The position numbers and the translations under genes are program-made. From the NCBI GenBank assembly GCA_019752575.1, contig JAIELW010000001.1, forward strand, positions 62,001 to 126,000: a stretch of 64,000 nt of DNA. The letters are read 5' to 3'. The notes below the pieces were generated by a model. It worked only from the letters and a program-made list of their open reading frames with translations. It was not told where the DNA came from and did not search any database. This document shows positions 9,681 through 20,640 of this stretch, in pieces. Numbering within the stretch: position 1 is the stretch's first letter; every line of letters starts with the position of its first letter. The DNA is from Xanthobacteraceae bacterium (GTDB lineage: Bacteria > Pseudomonadota > Alphaproteobacteria > Rhizobiales > Xanthobacteraceae).

Positions 9681-9692
9681 GCAAATTATATT

Positions 9693-9718
9693 CGCAAGTC
9701 GGCTAAAGCCGACTTGCG
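9693..9718. repeat. Perfect 11-bp hairpin spanning the surf1 stop codon
   Basis: Arms CGCAAGTCGGC and GCCGACTTGCG pair exactly around a TAAA loop. On the coding strand the loop carries most of the surf1 TAG stop codon, so the last four codons and the stop are built into the hairpin. It is one of a pair with the hairpin at 9657-9680, 12 bases away. Possible roles are 3' end protection of the oxidase transcript or slowing of termination-reinitiation. It has no poly-T tail. Confidence 0.7.
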
Positions 9719-10452
9719 CGGATACGCTGCCACGCGAAGGCCGAGAACACGCCGAGCAGCGTGCAGGCAAGGCCGTACCACGTCAGCGCATAGCCGAGAT
9801 GATTGTTGGTGAAGACGATCTTGGTTTCGTTCGGCTGCGGCAGCATGTGCGGGCGGTATTCGCCGGTCGCATCCAGCATGAAAGGCGCCACGCCGGTGAG
9901 ATTGAAAGCGCGGACGATATCCGCGGGCTCGCGGCGATACCAGGAATTCTTCGCGGGATCGTTCGCGGGCGTGAAATAATTCGTCTGCTCCGGCGCGCGC
10001 AGAAGACCCGTGATGCGCACGGGGCCGAAGGTCTGCCCTTCCGTGCGCGTTGAAGAATCCTTCAATTCCCGCGGGACGAAGCCGCGATTGACCACGACAA
10101 TGCCGCCGTCCTCGAGCTCGAACGGCGTCAGCACCCAATAACCCACGCCCGAGAACGAGCCTCGCGGCTCCGAGAGCACGGTATAGACCAGCACTTCGTT
10201 CTGATGGCGGAAGCGCCCGCGCGCGAAGAAAGTACGATACTCGTTTTCGTTGAGATCGAGCGAGGCCCAGGTGTTCGCGACCGGCAAGGATTTCGCCGGC
10301 TCCTTCACGCGCGCCGAAACCGTCGCGATCAGGTTTTCCTTCCACGCAAGCCGCTGCATCTGCCAGGTGCCGAGCGAAACCAGCACGGCGAGTACCGCGA
10401 GCGACAACACACCCGGCAGAATCAATCCGCGGATCGCCTGCGCGCGGATCAC
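9703..10452 (-). CDS. SURF1 family cytochrome c oxidase assembly protein
   Basis: The 249-residue product has one membrane segment at each end (about residues 10-28 and 220-240) with a periplasmic domain between, the standard Surf1 topology. Conserved blocks include LGTWQMQRLAWKENLI, then YWVLTPFELEDGGIVVVNRGFVP, and the C-terminal NNHLGYALTWYGLA. Surf1 helps insert heme a into subunit I of the aa3 oxidase. The GTG start overlaps the DUF983 stop by 4 bases. It closes the oxidase gene group, and its stop lies inside a hairpin. Confidence 0.93.
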   Translation of the reverse strand: MIRAQAIRGLILPGVLSLAVLAVLVSLGTWQMQRLAWKENLIATVSARVKEPAKSLPVANTWASLDLNENEYRTFFARGRFRHQNEVLVYTVLSEPRGSFSGVGYWVLTPFELEDGGIVVVNRGFVPRELKDSSTRTEGQTFGPVRITGLLRAPEQTNYFTPANDPAKNSWYRREPADIVRAFNLTGVAPFMLDATGEYRPHMLPQPNETKIVFTNNHLGYALTWYGLACTLLGVFSAFAWQRIRASRL

Positions 10453-10838
10453 TTACGCTTGTCCAGCCGCGCTTCGGCGGCCTTGTGGTGGAATTGCAGC
10501 GCGATCAACAGCGACTTCAGGAAGCGAAGCGGCAGAAGCGTCGAGACCAGCACCACCGGGATGCCCACGGCCGCATGCACCCAGTACGGCGGACGCCAGA
10601 TCAGTTCGACGGCAAGCACCGAAAGTACCGCGATCAGCCCGCCGGCAAGAATCACGAACACCGCGGGGCCGTCGCCGGAATCGGCGAACGAATAATCGAG
10701 GCCGCATTCCGTGCAGCGGGGGCAAAGCGTGAGATAGCCGGAGAATAATTTTCCCTCGCCGCAGCGGGGACAAGAACAAGTCAGTCCCGCCTTGAAGGGC
10801 GAGACGGAAGGTTCTTTTCTGGCGGCGGATTTTTTCAT
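10449..10838 (-). CDS. DUF983 family membrane protein
   Basis: This 129-residue protein has an N-terminal zinc-ribbon-like part (CPRCGEGKLF, then CPRCTECGLDY, four or five cysteines) and two membrane helices (about residues 55-75 and 80-100). DUF983 proteins are repeatedly found between ctaE and surf1 in alphaproteobacteria, which suggests a role in oxidase assembly. That role is inferred from context only. Its ATG is 30 bases after the ctaE stop, and its end overlaps the surf1 start. Confidence 0.88.
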   Translation of the reverse strand: MKKSAARKEPSVSPFKAGLTCSCPRCGEGKLFSGYLTLCPRCTECGLDYSFADSGDGPAVFVILAGGLIAVLSVLAVELIWRPPYWVHAAVGIPVVLVSTLLPLRFLKSLLIALQFHHKAAEARLDKRK

Positions 10839-10868
10839 CTCCGCCTTTCTATGTCGCGATTGCAGTAT

Positions 10869-11720
10869 TTAGTGCGCGAGCGGCGTGCCCGCACCCCAGA
10901 CGTAAATCCATACGAACAGGAACAGCCACACGACGTCGACGAAGTGCCAGTACCAGGCCGCCGCTTCGAAGCCGAAGTGATGGTCCGGCGTGAAGTGGCC
11001 GAGATAAACGCGATACAAGCAGACCGCGAGGAAGATCGTACCGATCAGCACGTGCGCGCCGTGGAAGCCGGTCGCCATGAAGAAGGTCGAGCCGTAGATG
11101 TGCCCGCCGAAGGTGAAGCCCGCGTGCGCGTATTCGTAAGCCTGCACGCAGGTGAAGAGCACGCCGAGCGCGACCGTGAGCCAGAGGCCCTGCTTCACTT
11201 CCTTGCGGTTGCCTTCGAGCAGCGCGTGGTGCGCCCAGGTCACCGTCGTGCCCGAGGTGAGCAGGATCAGGGTGTTCAGGAGCGGCAGATGCCACGGATC
11301 GAACGTGCCCTTGAAGGTGTCGGCCGCCGGCTTCGGAGGCCAATGTCCGCCGGTCAGCTCCGTGCGGGTGTATTGGACCGCCTCGCCCGGATAGAGCGCG
11401 ATGTCGAAGTAAGCCCAAAACCAGGCCACGAAGAACATCACTTCGGAGGCGATGAAGAGGATCATGCCGTAGCGCAGATGCAACTGCACGACCTTGGTGT
11501 GATAGCCGGTCTGCGCTTCGTCGATGATGTCGCGCCACCAGACGATCATGATGTAGACGATGCCGAGCGCGCCCGCGATCGTAATCAGCGAGGTGCCGCC
11601 GCGCATCCAGACGACCATGCCGATCGTGAGTACGAGCGCGAAGAACGCGCCGATGATCGGCCACGGGCTCGGATTGACGAGATGGTAGTCGTGTTGCGGT
11701 TTCGCGTGCGCGTCGGCCAT
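10869..11720 (-). CDS. ctaE: Cytochrome c oxidase subunit III
   Basis: This 283-residue, seven-helix subunit of the aa3 oxidase starts [20 protein letters not shown]. It has the conserved block [21 protein letters not shown] and the C-terminal [19 protein letters not shown]. The frame is open five codons further to a GTG, but the ATG at 11720 is preceded by GGAGAGAA at good spacing and gives the family N-terminus. A perfect hairpin lies just upstream at 11737-11760. Subunit III stabilises subunit I and contributes to its proton uptake path. Confidence 0.96.
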   Translation of the reverse strand: MADAHAKPQHDYHLVNPSPWPIIGAFFALVLTIGMVVWMRGGTSLITIAGALGIVYIMIVWWRDIIDEAQTGYHTKVVQLHLRYGMILFIASEVMFFVAWFWAYFDIALYPGEAVQYTRTELTGGHWPPKPAADTFKGTFDPWHLPLLNTLILLTSGTTVTWAHHALLEGNRKEVKQGLWLTVALGVLFTCVQAYEYAHAGFTFGGHIYGSTFFMATGFHGAHVLIGTIFLAVCLYRVYLGHFTPDHHFGFEAAAWYWHFVDVVWLFLFVWIYVWGAGTPLAH

Positions 11721-11736
11721 TTTCGTTCTCTCCACT

Positions 11737-11760
11737 CGATGCCGGGTTTACCCGGCATCG
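11737..11760. repeat. Perfect 10-bp hairpin with TTTA loop before ctaE
   Basis: Arms CGATGCCGGG and CCCGGCATCG are exact reverse complements around ttta. It lies 16 bases before the ctaE start codon, in the 122-base gap after ctaG, and ends just 5' of the Shine-Dalgarno. In a ctaG-ctaE transcript it would form a strong stem that leaves the ribosome site free, a plausible processing or stability element. It belongs to the same hairpin design as the two near surf1. Confidence 0.7.
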
Positions 11761-11842
11761 ATAATTTAGAGCCGGCTTGGGTCGCCCCCGCCGGCATCTG
11801 GTCGTTTCTATCAGCGCCTCGCGGGAAGCCGCAAGGCGAAGG

Positions 11843-12436
11843 TTAGTTACTCCGCTCCGGTTTCTGCGCCGCAGCCACGGGCTTCGGCTTATCCACCGGG
11901 AAGAAAGTGTAGGACAGCGTGATCGTGCGGATTTGCCGCGCATCCGCGTCGTCCTCGATCTCCGGCCGGACGAAGAAGGCGACCGGCATCGGTATCTTTT
12001 CGCCGGGCGCGAGCCGCTGCTCGGTGAAGCAGAAGCACTGCATCTTCGCGAAGTAGAGGCCGGCCTGCGGCGGCGAGACGTTGTAGGTCGCGGTTCCCAC
12101 CGTCTCGTCGCGCGAGAGATTGGCCGCGAAATAATGCACGAGGAAAGTCTCGCCGATGTTCACTTCGATCTCGCGGACTTCCGGCTGGAATTCCCAGGGC
12201 ACGCCCGCCACGTTCGCGTCGAAGCGGATGCGGATCTTGCGGTCGAGTTTTTTGTCGGGCGCCTGCGTCGCGATCTGCGGCACCCCGCCGAAGCCGGTGG
12301 TGCGGCAGAACCAGTCGTAGAACGGCGCGGCCGCGAACGACACGCCGATCATGAACGCGACGAAGACCGTGAGCGACAGCGCCACGTTGCGGTGGCGGCG
12401 CGCGAGGAGAGGGTCGATCTTCGGGCTGCCCCTCAT
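11843..12436 (-). CDS. ctaG: Cytochrome c oxidase assembly protein CtaG (Cox11 family)
   Basis: This 197-residue copper chaperone delivers Cu to the CuB site of subunit I. One N-terminal membrane helix (about residues 18-38) ends at PFYDWFCRTTGFGG, which contains a conserved Cox11 cysteine. The Cu-binding motif is in FAKMQCFCFTEQ (CFCF). The C-terminal part, EDDADARQIRTITLSYTFF, is also family-typical. Its ATG overlaps the stop of the small coxF gene by 4 bases. Confidence 0.95.
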   Translation of the reverse strand: MRGSPKIDPLLARRHRNVALSLTVFVAFMIGVSFAAAPFYDWFCRTTGFGGVPQIATQAPDKKLDRKIRIRFDANVAGVPWEFQPEVREIEVNIGETFLVHYFAANLSRDETVGTATYNVSPPQAGLYFAKMQCFCFTEQRLAPGEKIPMPVAFFVRPEIEDDADARQIRTITLSYTFFPVDKPKPVAAAQKPERSN

Positions 12437-12615
12437 ACGATTACCGAAATCGCCGGAAGTCCGGATTTTTTCATCACGCCCGGCCCGAGCTTCACGATGG
12501 TGACGACGTAGAACAGGATCACGAGGAAAGTCAGCACCAGCGCGATCGCAAGCGAGCGGCGCTTGCGGCTCTTCTTTTGTTCCTCGCTCAGCACCACGCC
12601 CTTGTCATCTGCCAT
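12433..12615 (-). CDS. Small CoxF-like membrane protein of the oxidase operon
   Basis: This 60-residue protein has a charged, lysine/arginine-rich N-terminus (EEQKKSRKRR) and a single membrane helix (about residues 22-42). It sits between ctaB and ctaG, in the place of the small coxF gene of alphaproteobacterial oxidase operons. The start at 12615 is 5 bases after the ctaB stop, and its stop overlaps ctaG by 4 bases, so translation is coupled on both sides. The frame continues upstream in non-coding register with ctaB, and those codons are not part of it. A role in oxidase assembly is inferred from position. Confidence 0.8.
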   Translation of the reverse strand: MADDKGVVLSEEQKKSRKRRSLAIALVLTFLVILFYVVTIVKLGPGVMKKSGLPAISVIV

Positions 12616-12620
12616 CGCGT

Positions 12621-13541
12621 TCACCGTGCCGTTCCTTCGCAAAGCAGGACCGCGAAGAGAAGGAATAGATAGAGAACCGAGAAAGCGAAAAGATGTTTCG
12701 CGGCGCGTTCCGCGGCATCCCCTTCCCGCTTGCGATAGACTTGGCCTGCAAAGACGAGGAATAAGGCGCCGAGCGCGATAGAGACCGCGCCGTAGAGCCA
12801 GCCGGTCATGCCGAGCGCGAAGGGCGCAAAACCCACCGGCGCAAGCACGATGGAATAGAGCAGAATCTGGCGGCGGGTTTCGTCGTCGCCGGCAACATTC
12901 GGCAGCATCGGAATGCCCGCGCGTTCGTAGTCGCGCTTCTTCAGGAGCGCGAGCGCCCAGAAATGCGGCGGCGTCCAGATGAAGATCAGCGCGAACAGAA
13001 GCAGCGGTTCGAGCGCGACAGTGCCGGTCACCGCGGCCCAGCCGATCACCGGCGGCAACGCGCCCGCGGCACCGCCGATCACGATGTTCTGCGGCGTCGC
13101 GCGCTTCAGCCACATCGAATAGATCACGGCATAGAAGAAGATCGTGAAGGCGAGCAGCGCACCCGCGAGGAAGCCGACCAGAAGTCCGAGCATCAGCACC
13201 GATGCACCGGAGAGCAGCAGGCCGAACACCATCGCCTCGCCCGGTGCGATCCGGCCCGCCGGAATCGGGCGGATGCGCGTGCGGTCCATGCGCGCGTCGA
13301 TGTCGGCGTCCCACCACATATTCAGCGCGCCTGCCGCGCCCGCACCGATCGCAATACAGAGCAGCGCCACGAAGCCGATCACCGGATGGATTTCACCCGG
13401 CGCGCGAACGATACCGACCAGCGCGGTGAAGACGACAAGCGACATCACACGCGGCTTCAAGAGCGCCCAATAGTCCTCGACACCGGCAAAGCCCGAAAGG
13501 CTTTCGGTGCGATCGATGCGTTCTTCAGAAATCAGCGACAT
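12621..13541 (-). CDS. ctaB: Protoheme IX farnesyltransferase (heme O synthase)
   Basis: This 306-residue UbiA-superfamily prenyltransferase converts heme b to heme o, the precursor of the heme a used by the aa3 oxidase. It begins with [18 protein letters not shown]. The first aspartate-rich motif is in [15 protein letters not shown], followed by RIRPIPAG. The second conserved block is [20 protein letters not shown]. Eight or nine membrane helices are visible. It lies downstream of ctaD, separated by 115 bases that contain a strong hairpin. Confidence 0.95.
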   Translation of the reverse strand: MSLISEERIDRTESLSGFAGVEDYWALLKPRVMSLVVFTALVGIVRAPGEIHPVIGFVALLCIAIGAGAAGALNMWWDADIDARMDRTRIRPIPAGRIAPGEAMVFGLLLSGASVLMLGLLVGFLAGALLAFTIFFYAVIYSMWLKRATPQNIVIGGAAGALPPVIGWAAVTGTVALEPLLLFALIFIWTPPHFWALALLKKRDYERAGIPMLPNVAGDDETRRQILLYSIVLAPVGFAPFALGMTGWLYGAVSIALGALFLVFAGQVYRKREGDAAERAAKHLFAFSVLYLFLLFAVLLCEGTAR

Positions 13542-13601
13542 CGGGTTCGTTCAGTTCGACTTCGACTAACTCTAGAGAAGCGAGCGCTTCCAGTAACGGT
13601 T

Positions 13602-13633
13602 CCGGCGGGCCTTTCGAGCCCGCCGGTCTTTTT
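13602..13633 (+). terminator. GC-rich hairpin plus T-tract between ctaD and ctaB
   Basis: Arms ccggcgggc and gcccgccgg (9 bp, perfect) surround a 7-base loop and are followed by tcttttt on the plus strand. This reads as an intrinsic terminator only for plus-strand transcription, but both flanking genes are on the minus strand. On the oxidase transcript the stem still forms without a U-tract, so it may be a processing or stability element. It could also stop antisense transcription entering ctaD. Confidence 0.5.
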
Positions 13634-13656
13634 AACCCGGCGGCAGCCGGAAAAAA

Positions 13657-16160
<2,504 letters not shown>

Positions 16161-16519
16161 TGCTACCCAGTCTCCAAAAATTCGCGCCGCTACCCACGCG
16201 GTGGCGGGCCTCGCAAGAAGCCCGGAATCTCTAGGCCAAACTACCACCGGAGCCCCAGCGCCGGAACGATCCCCAAGGCGGCTCATTGCCGCGCATTCTA
16301 AAGGGTTTTTTTCGCGACGAGACCGCAGGCTCAGCCGGTCTTCGGGCCAGATGAACCATACTCCGCAAGAGGCCGCAACGCCCGCCCGGAGGCCGTCCAA
16401 AGTCCGGCGACGTGCGTATTCGGAGCGCCCCATTCTTGACATGAGGGAGCGGCGATGTACCCGCTCAGGAAACAGAACCGGCGGACGGCCTTCGCGATTC
16501 GCGGGCCCGGAGATCACGG
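16161..16519. promoter_or_regulatory. Divergent intergenic region between ctaC and the IalB-like gene
   Basis: These 359 bases hold no supportable gene and must contain promoters for the minus-strand oxidase block and the plus-strand IalB-like gene. A small hairpin (gcggc-tcatt-gccgc) lies at 16278-16292, followed by a run of seven T at about 16304-16310. A TTGACA hexamer stands at 16436-16441 on the plus strand, but no matching -10 element is convincing at 16-18 bases. No known operator was recognised. Confidence 0.5.
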
Positions 16520-17041
16520 ATGCGCATAGTTCCCCACGCGCCACTTGCCCTTCGTGCCGTCATGGCGGCCCTAGTGGCGGCCCCTCTGGCTGCCGGGGCG
16601 CAGTACGGAACCGTAAAATCCGTTCATAACGACTGGCAGATCCGCTGCGAGGCGCCGCCGGGCGCGCCGGGCGAGCAATGCGCACTGGTGCAGAGCGTGA
16701 CCGCCGAGGACCGGCCCAATGTCGGGCTGACGGTGATCGTGCTGAAGACCGCGGATCAGAAGAGCCGTATCCTGCGCGTGTTCGCTCCGCTCGGCGTACT
16801 CTTGTCGAAGGGTGTCGGTCTCAAGATCGACCAGACCGACATCGGCAGCGCGCAGTTCGAGCGATGTCTGCAGAACGGCTGCGTCTCGAACGTGCAGATG
16901 GACGAGAAGCTGATCGCGCAACTCAAGTCCGGCAAACAGGCGCTCTTTTACATCTACCAGACGCCGGAAGAAGGCATCGGCATCCCTTTGAGCCTTTCCG
17001 GATTCAGCGCGGGCTTCGACCGCCTCGACAAGACGCCTTAA
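16520..17041 (+). CDS. Invasion-associated locus B (IalB) family secreted protein
   Basis: The 173-residue product has a Sec signal (MRIVPHAPLALRAVMAALVAAP) and then the IalB core: DWQIRCEAPPG, CALVQSV, GVLLSKGVGLKID and CLQNGCVSNVQMDE. The four core cysteines probably form two disulfides. IalB was first described as a Bartonella protein needed for erythrocyte invasion, but homologues are common in free-living Rhizobiales with no known role. GGAG lies 9 bases before the ATG. It stands alone and ends next to a dispersed stem-loop repeat. Confidence 0.88.
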   Translation: MRIVPHAPLALRAVMAALVAAPLAAGAQYGTVKSVHNDWQIRCEAPPGAPGEQCALVQSVTAEDRPNVGLTVIVLKTADQKSRILRVFAPLGVLLSKGVGLKIDQTDIGSAQFERCLQNGCVSNVQMDEKLIAQLKSGKQALFYIYQTPEEGIGIPLSLSGFSAGFDRLDKTP

Positions 17042-17046
17042 CTTCG

Positions 17047-17095
17047 AAGCGTGACCTTGTCCGAAAACCGGTACCTACTTCTCGGGGTCACACTT
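17047..17095. repeat. Dispersed Rhizobiales-type stem-loop repeat between convergent genes
   Basis: Arms AAGCGTGACC and GGTCACACTT pair with one mismatch, and an inner stem (ccga/tcgg) surrounds aaaaccggtacctacttc. The layout (gtgacctt, tccgaaaaccggt, tacttctcgggg, tcac) is that of the short palindromic repeat found in many copies in Bradyrhizobium-type genomes. It fills the gap between the convergent IalB-like and EamA genes exactly, so it is probably used as a bidirectional terminator. The last base lies in the EamA stop codon. Confidence 0.7.
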
Positions 17096-18009
17096 TAAGA
17101 TTTAGGTGCCGCTGGCGCCGACAGCACGATCGCATTGCCGATCATGACGAGGGCTACGCCGATAAAGGCGTAAACCGTCCAGACGTAACCTTCGAAGAAG
17201 GTCGAAAGCACGAGCGCTACGAGCGGCATCAGCACCGTTACATAGCCGGTGCGCCCCGTTCCGATCCGCCCGATCAGCGTCACATAAGCGAAGAAGCCGA
17301 TCGCGGTGCCCGCGATTGCGAGCCACAAGATCGACAGCACATATTTCGGTGTCCACTCCACGATGAAGGGCTGGCCGTTTGCGAGCGCCAAAAGCGCGAT
17401 GAAGGCGGTGCCGTAGAGCATCGACCACGCGTTTGCGGAAAGCACAGGAAGTCCGCGCGCCTGAAACGCCGCCGAAAACATGTTGCCGGTCGAGAAGATG
17501 AAAATCGAAAGCAGCATCAGCGCCACGCCGGTCAGCGTGCCCGCCTGGCCGTCGACCGAGATAATCTTCGGTCCGAACAGGAGCGCGACACCGGCAACGC
17601 CGATCAGCGCGCCGGCGACGATCCGCAGATTTAACCCGCCACGGCCGAGGATAGCCGCGTAGATCGGATTAACGACGGCGGTCAGCGAAAACAGCACCGC
17701 GAGCAGCCCGCCGTTCAGATGAAATCCTGCGTAATAGGCGGAGACGAAATTAAACGAGAACATGGTCACGCCGAGGATCGCGAAGCGGGCGTGATCTGCG
17801 AACGAAAAATGTACCCTGCCCTTCACGGCGATAAGCCAGCCAAACACGATCAGGCCGCCCAGAAGAAAGCGCCACACACCGGACACTTCCGGCGAGACGA
17901 CTCCGAGTTGCAGACGCAGCGGCAGCCAGCTCGCACCCCACAGAATGACGACGGTCGCATAGAGCGCGTAATCGGCGGCGGTGAGTGCGCCGTTGGGCTG
18001 CTGTTTCAT
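17095..18009 (-). CDS. DMT family transporter (EamA domain)
   Basis: This 304-residue membrane protein has about ten helices arranged as two EamA repeats, the drug/metabolite transporter fold. The first repeat opens ADYALYATVVILWGASWLPL. Such proteins export amino acids, metabolites or drugs; the substrate cannot be read from sequence. The frame is open 20 codons upstream, but ATG at 18009 gives the usual N-terminus. It lies 7 bases after the glutamate-cysteine ligase stop on the same strand, so it may be cotranscribed with it. Confidence 0.85.
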   Translation of the reverse strand: MKQQPNGALTAADYALYATVVILWGASWLPLRLQLGVVSPEVSGVWRFLLGGLIVFGWLIAVKGRVHFSFADHARFAILGVTMFSFNFVSAYYAGFHLNGGLLAVLFSLTAVVNPIYAAILGRGGLNLRIVAGALIGVAGVALLFGPKIISVDGQAGTLTGVALMLLSIFIFSTGNMFSAAFQARGLPVLSANAWSMLYGTAFIALLALANGQPFIVEWTPKYVLSILWLAIAGTAIGFFAYVTLIGRIGTGRTGYVTVLMPLVALVLSTFFEGYVWTVYAFIGVALVMIGNAIVLSAPAAPKS

Positions 18010-18016
18010 GCGGAGA

Positions 18017-19387
18017 TCAGTACGCGAGCAACTCGAAGGCGGGATCGACCGAACCGCCCCAGATGCCATGGTAGAGCTTGAGCAATTCCTCGGCAGGGGT
18101 CGTGCCGCGCTCGATCACGAGATCGAGCGGATCCAGGAAATCCGACTCGTCGCGGCCGTCATAAAGTTTGTGCTCGCGCCGCTTCAGGCCATTGCGCGAG
18201 AGTGCGAGAACTTCGCCTGCGATTTCGCGCACTGTGCGGCCCTTAATCTTCGCGTTTAGCCCCAGCTTCGGTACGTCGGTGCGCAACTTCTCGCGCTCGG
18301 CGGCGCTCCAGTCTTTCGCGATTTCCCACGCGGCGTCGAGCGATACCTCATCGTAGAGAATGCCAACCCAGAGTGCGGGCAGCGCGCAGAGATTTTTCCA
18401 CGGGCCCGTGTCTGCGCCGCGCATTTCGAGATAACGCTTGAGGCGTACTTCCGGAAAGATCGTGCTCAGATGATTGGCCCAGTCCGAGATTGTCGCACGC
18501 TCGCCAAGCCGTGCCGGATGTTTACCTGCGAGCAGATCGCGGAACGAGGACCCGGCGACGTCGATATACTCGCTGCCGCGCTTGATGAAATACATCGGCA
18601 CGTCGAGCGCGTAATCGACATAGCGCTCGTAACCCATGCCGCTCTCGAATGCGAAGGGCAGCATGCCCGAGCGCGCGTTGTCGGTGTCTTCCCAGATATG
18701 CGAGCGGTACGAGAGATAACCGTTCGGCTTGCCCTCGGTGAACGGCGAGTTCGCAAACAGCGCGGTCGCTATCGGCTGCAGCGCCAGCGATACGCGCAGC
18801 TTCTTCACCATGTCGGCTTCGGTCGAAAAATCGAGATTGGCCTGCACCGTGCAGGTGCGGAACATCATGTCGATGCCGAGCGAGCCGACTTTCGGCATGT
18901 AATTCGACATGATCTTGTAGCGGCCCTTCGGCATGACCGGCGTCTCTTCTCTCGTCCACTGAGGAGACATTCCGATACCTAGAAACCCAATGCCGAGCGG
19001 CTCCGCGACCTGGCGAAGTTGCGCGAGGTGGGAATTCAATTCCGCGCAGGTGCGGTGGATGGTTTCGAGCGGCGCACCGGAAAGTTCGAATTGCCCGCCC
19101 GGCTCCAGCGAAATAGCGCCGCCGCCGGTGACATCCGCAAGCCCGATGATGGTCTTGCCCTCCAAGATCGGCTCCCAGCCCAAGAGCATCTGCATGCCTT
19201 CGAGCAGCGCGTGGATGCCGCGGCGGCCCTCGTAGGCCACCGGCGAATGATCGTTCACGCGAAAGGGAATTTTTTCGTGCTCGGTACCGACCCGGAATTG
19301 CGACTTCGGTTTTTCGCCGGCGGCAATCCACGCGACCAGTTCGTCGCGTGTCTCGATCGGCGTCATATCAATCTGGTCGCGAGCCAT
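18017..19387 (-). CDS. gshA: Glutamate-cysteine ligase (plant/alphaproteobacterial type)
   Basis: This 456-residue enzyme makes gamma-glutamylcysteine, the first step of glutathione synthesis. It belongs to the GCS2 family and resembles plant GSH1: [18 protein letters not shown] at the start, then [28 protein letters not shown] and [17 protein letters not shown]. The blocks [12 protein letters not shown] and [23 protein letters not shown] (partial) are also typical. The frame is open 27 codons upstream; ATG at 19387 matches the normal length. No gshB is in the window. A second GCS2-fold ligase lies immediately upstream. Confidence 0.93.
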   Translation of the reverse strand: MARDQIDMTPIETRDELVAWIAAGEKPKSQFRVGTEHEKIPFRVNDHSPVAYEGRRGIHALLEGMQMLLGWEPILEGKTIIGLADVTGGGAISLEPGGQFELSGAPLETIHRTCAELNSHLAQLRQVAEPLGIGFLGIGMSPQWTREETPVMPKGRYKIMSNYMPKVGSLGIDMMFRTCTVQANLDFSTEADMVKKLRVSLALQPIATALFANSPFTEGKPNGYLSYRSHIWEDTDNARSGMLPFAFESGMGYERYVDYALDVPMYFIKRGSEYIDVAGSSFRDLLAGKHPARLGERATISDWANHLSTIFPEVRLKRYLEMRGADTGPWKNLCALPALWVGILYDEVSLDAAWEIAKDWSAAEREKLRTDVPKLGLNAKIKGRTVREIAGEVLALSRNGLKRREHKLYDGRDESDFLDPLDLVIERGTTPAEELLKLYHGIWGGSVDPAFELLAY

Positions 19388-19469
19388 GCGGCGGCTATCT
19401 CGAGCAAAAGGTCGCGGACCATACAGGAGGGTTCGCACCCCCGCCAATGCAGGCGGCGCAGGGCTCACA

Positions 19470-20591
19470 TTATTGAATGCTCGTTGCGACCAGCCAGTTT
19501 TTCACGGCTTTCAGCGCCTCGCCGCGGCTTTTGGTCCGCTGCTCGGCTTCGTTGAAGACCGTGATCTGCGCATCCGCGCTGGTACCGGTGTCGAAAATGG
19601 CGCCGATCAATGAAAGCTCGATTTCGCAGCCGAGCGCCTTGGCGTCGCTCGACATCTCGTCAACCAAACTGCTGACGGCCTCCTGCACGGGGACCGCACG
19701 GCCTTGATGGCGGTCGACGAAGCTACCGTGGATGCCGTAGCGCTGCGCCCGCCACTTGTTCTCGGCAGCGATTGCATAATCGACCGGGGTCAGAGTCTCG
19801 TTGATTTTCGGCGTGCGGTACAGATACCGCAACAGACAACGGTAGAGCGCGGCAATCGCAATCGAGTCGGAGAGCCGCGTGCAGCAATCCGGCGCGCGCA
19901 GTTCGAGCGTCGGGTGCGCATCCGAAGGTCGGATCGCCCACCACAAATAACTTCCGTCCGGCAGCACGCGGGCGTCGATCAACGCCTGCTTGTACTGTTC
20001 GAAATCCTCGTTGCTGAAAAACAGCGGCGGCAGGCCGGTGCGCGGCAACTCGTCATAGGCGGCGAGGCGATAGCCCATAAGACCCGTTCGCCGCGAATTC
20101 CAGAATGGCGACGAAGTCGAAAGCGCGATGAAATAAGGAATGAACGGCGTCGCGCGCCGCATGATCTCGACGCGCCGGTCCGGATCGGGAATCTCGACAT
20201 GCACATGCAGACCGCAAAGCATGTTGCGCTCAGCCAGCATCTGCAAATCCTGCGTCATGCCGTCATAGCGCATGGCTTCGGTTTGCCGCGATGACGTCCA
20301 GGCCGCCGTCGGATGCGTGCCGGCGGCGAGGATCGAAAGGCCGAACTCGGACGCAATCGAAGCGACGTTCTTTCGAAGGTCGCGCAGTTCGCGCGCGCCT
20401 TGCGAAAAATCGATCGAGGGCTTGGTCGCAACTTCGACCTGCGACTGCAACATCTCGCGCGTGACCGAGGGGCCCAATCCGCTTTTCAGCGCGGCAAGAA
20501 ACGCAGCCGGCATCCGCCGCTGCACCGCCTTGGTCTCGGCGTCGACGATGAAATACTCTTCCTCGATGCCAAAGCTGTAATCGCCAGCCAT
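19470..20591 (-). CDS. YbdK-type carboxylate-amine ligase (GCS2 family)
   Basis: The 373-residue product starts with [11 protein letters not shown], the signature of the YbdK branch of glutamate-cysteine ligase type 2. Further motifs are [24 protein letters not shown], and [14 protein letters not shown]. YbdK proteins have only weak gamma-glutamylcysteine synthetase activity in vitro, and the natural substrate is unknown. Here it lies 82 bases upstream of a full gshA on the same strand, between gshA and rsmE. It could make a different gamma-glutamyl or amide product. Confidence 0.88.
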   Translation of the reverse strand: MAGDYSFGIEEEYFIVDAETKAVQRRMPAAFLAALKSGLGPSVTREMLQSQVEVATKPSIDFSQGARELRDLRKNVASIASEFGLSILAAGTHPTAAWTSSRQTEAMRYDGMTQDLQMLAERNMLCGLHVHVEIPDPDRRVEIMRRATPFIPYFIALSTSSPFWNSRRTGLMGYRLAAYDELPRTGLPPLFFSNEDFEQYKQALIDARVLPDGSYLWWAIRPSDAHPTLELRAPDCCTRLSDSIAIAALYRCLLRYLYRTPKINETLTPVDYAIAAENKWRAQRYGIHGSFVDRHQGRAVPVQEAVSSLVDEMSSDAKALGCEIELSLIGAIFDTGTSADAQITVFNEAEQRTKSRGEALKAVKNWLVATSIQ

Positions 20592-20640
20592 GTAGCCTCA
20601 CGTATTTTTCTTATGGGTCTTATCTGGTGCCGGTCGCGCG

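Noticed and set aside
16436-16464. TTGACA promoter for the IalB-like gene
   Set aside because: No acceptable -10 hexamer at 16-18 bases; retained only as a note in the intergenic entry.
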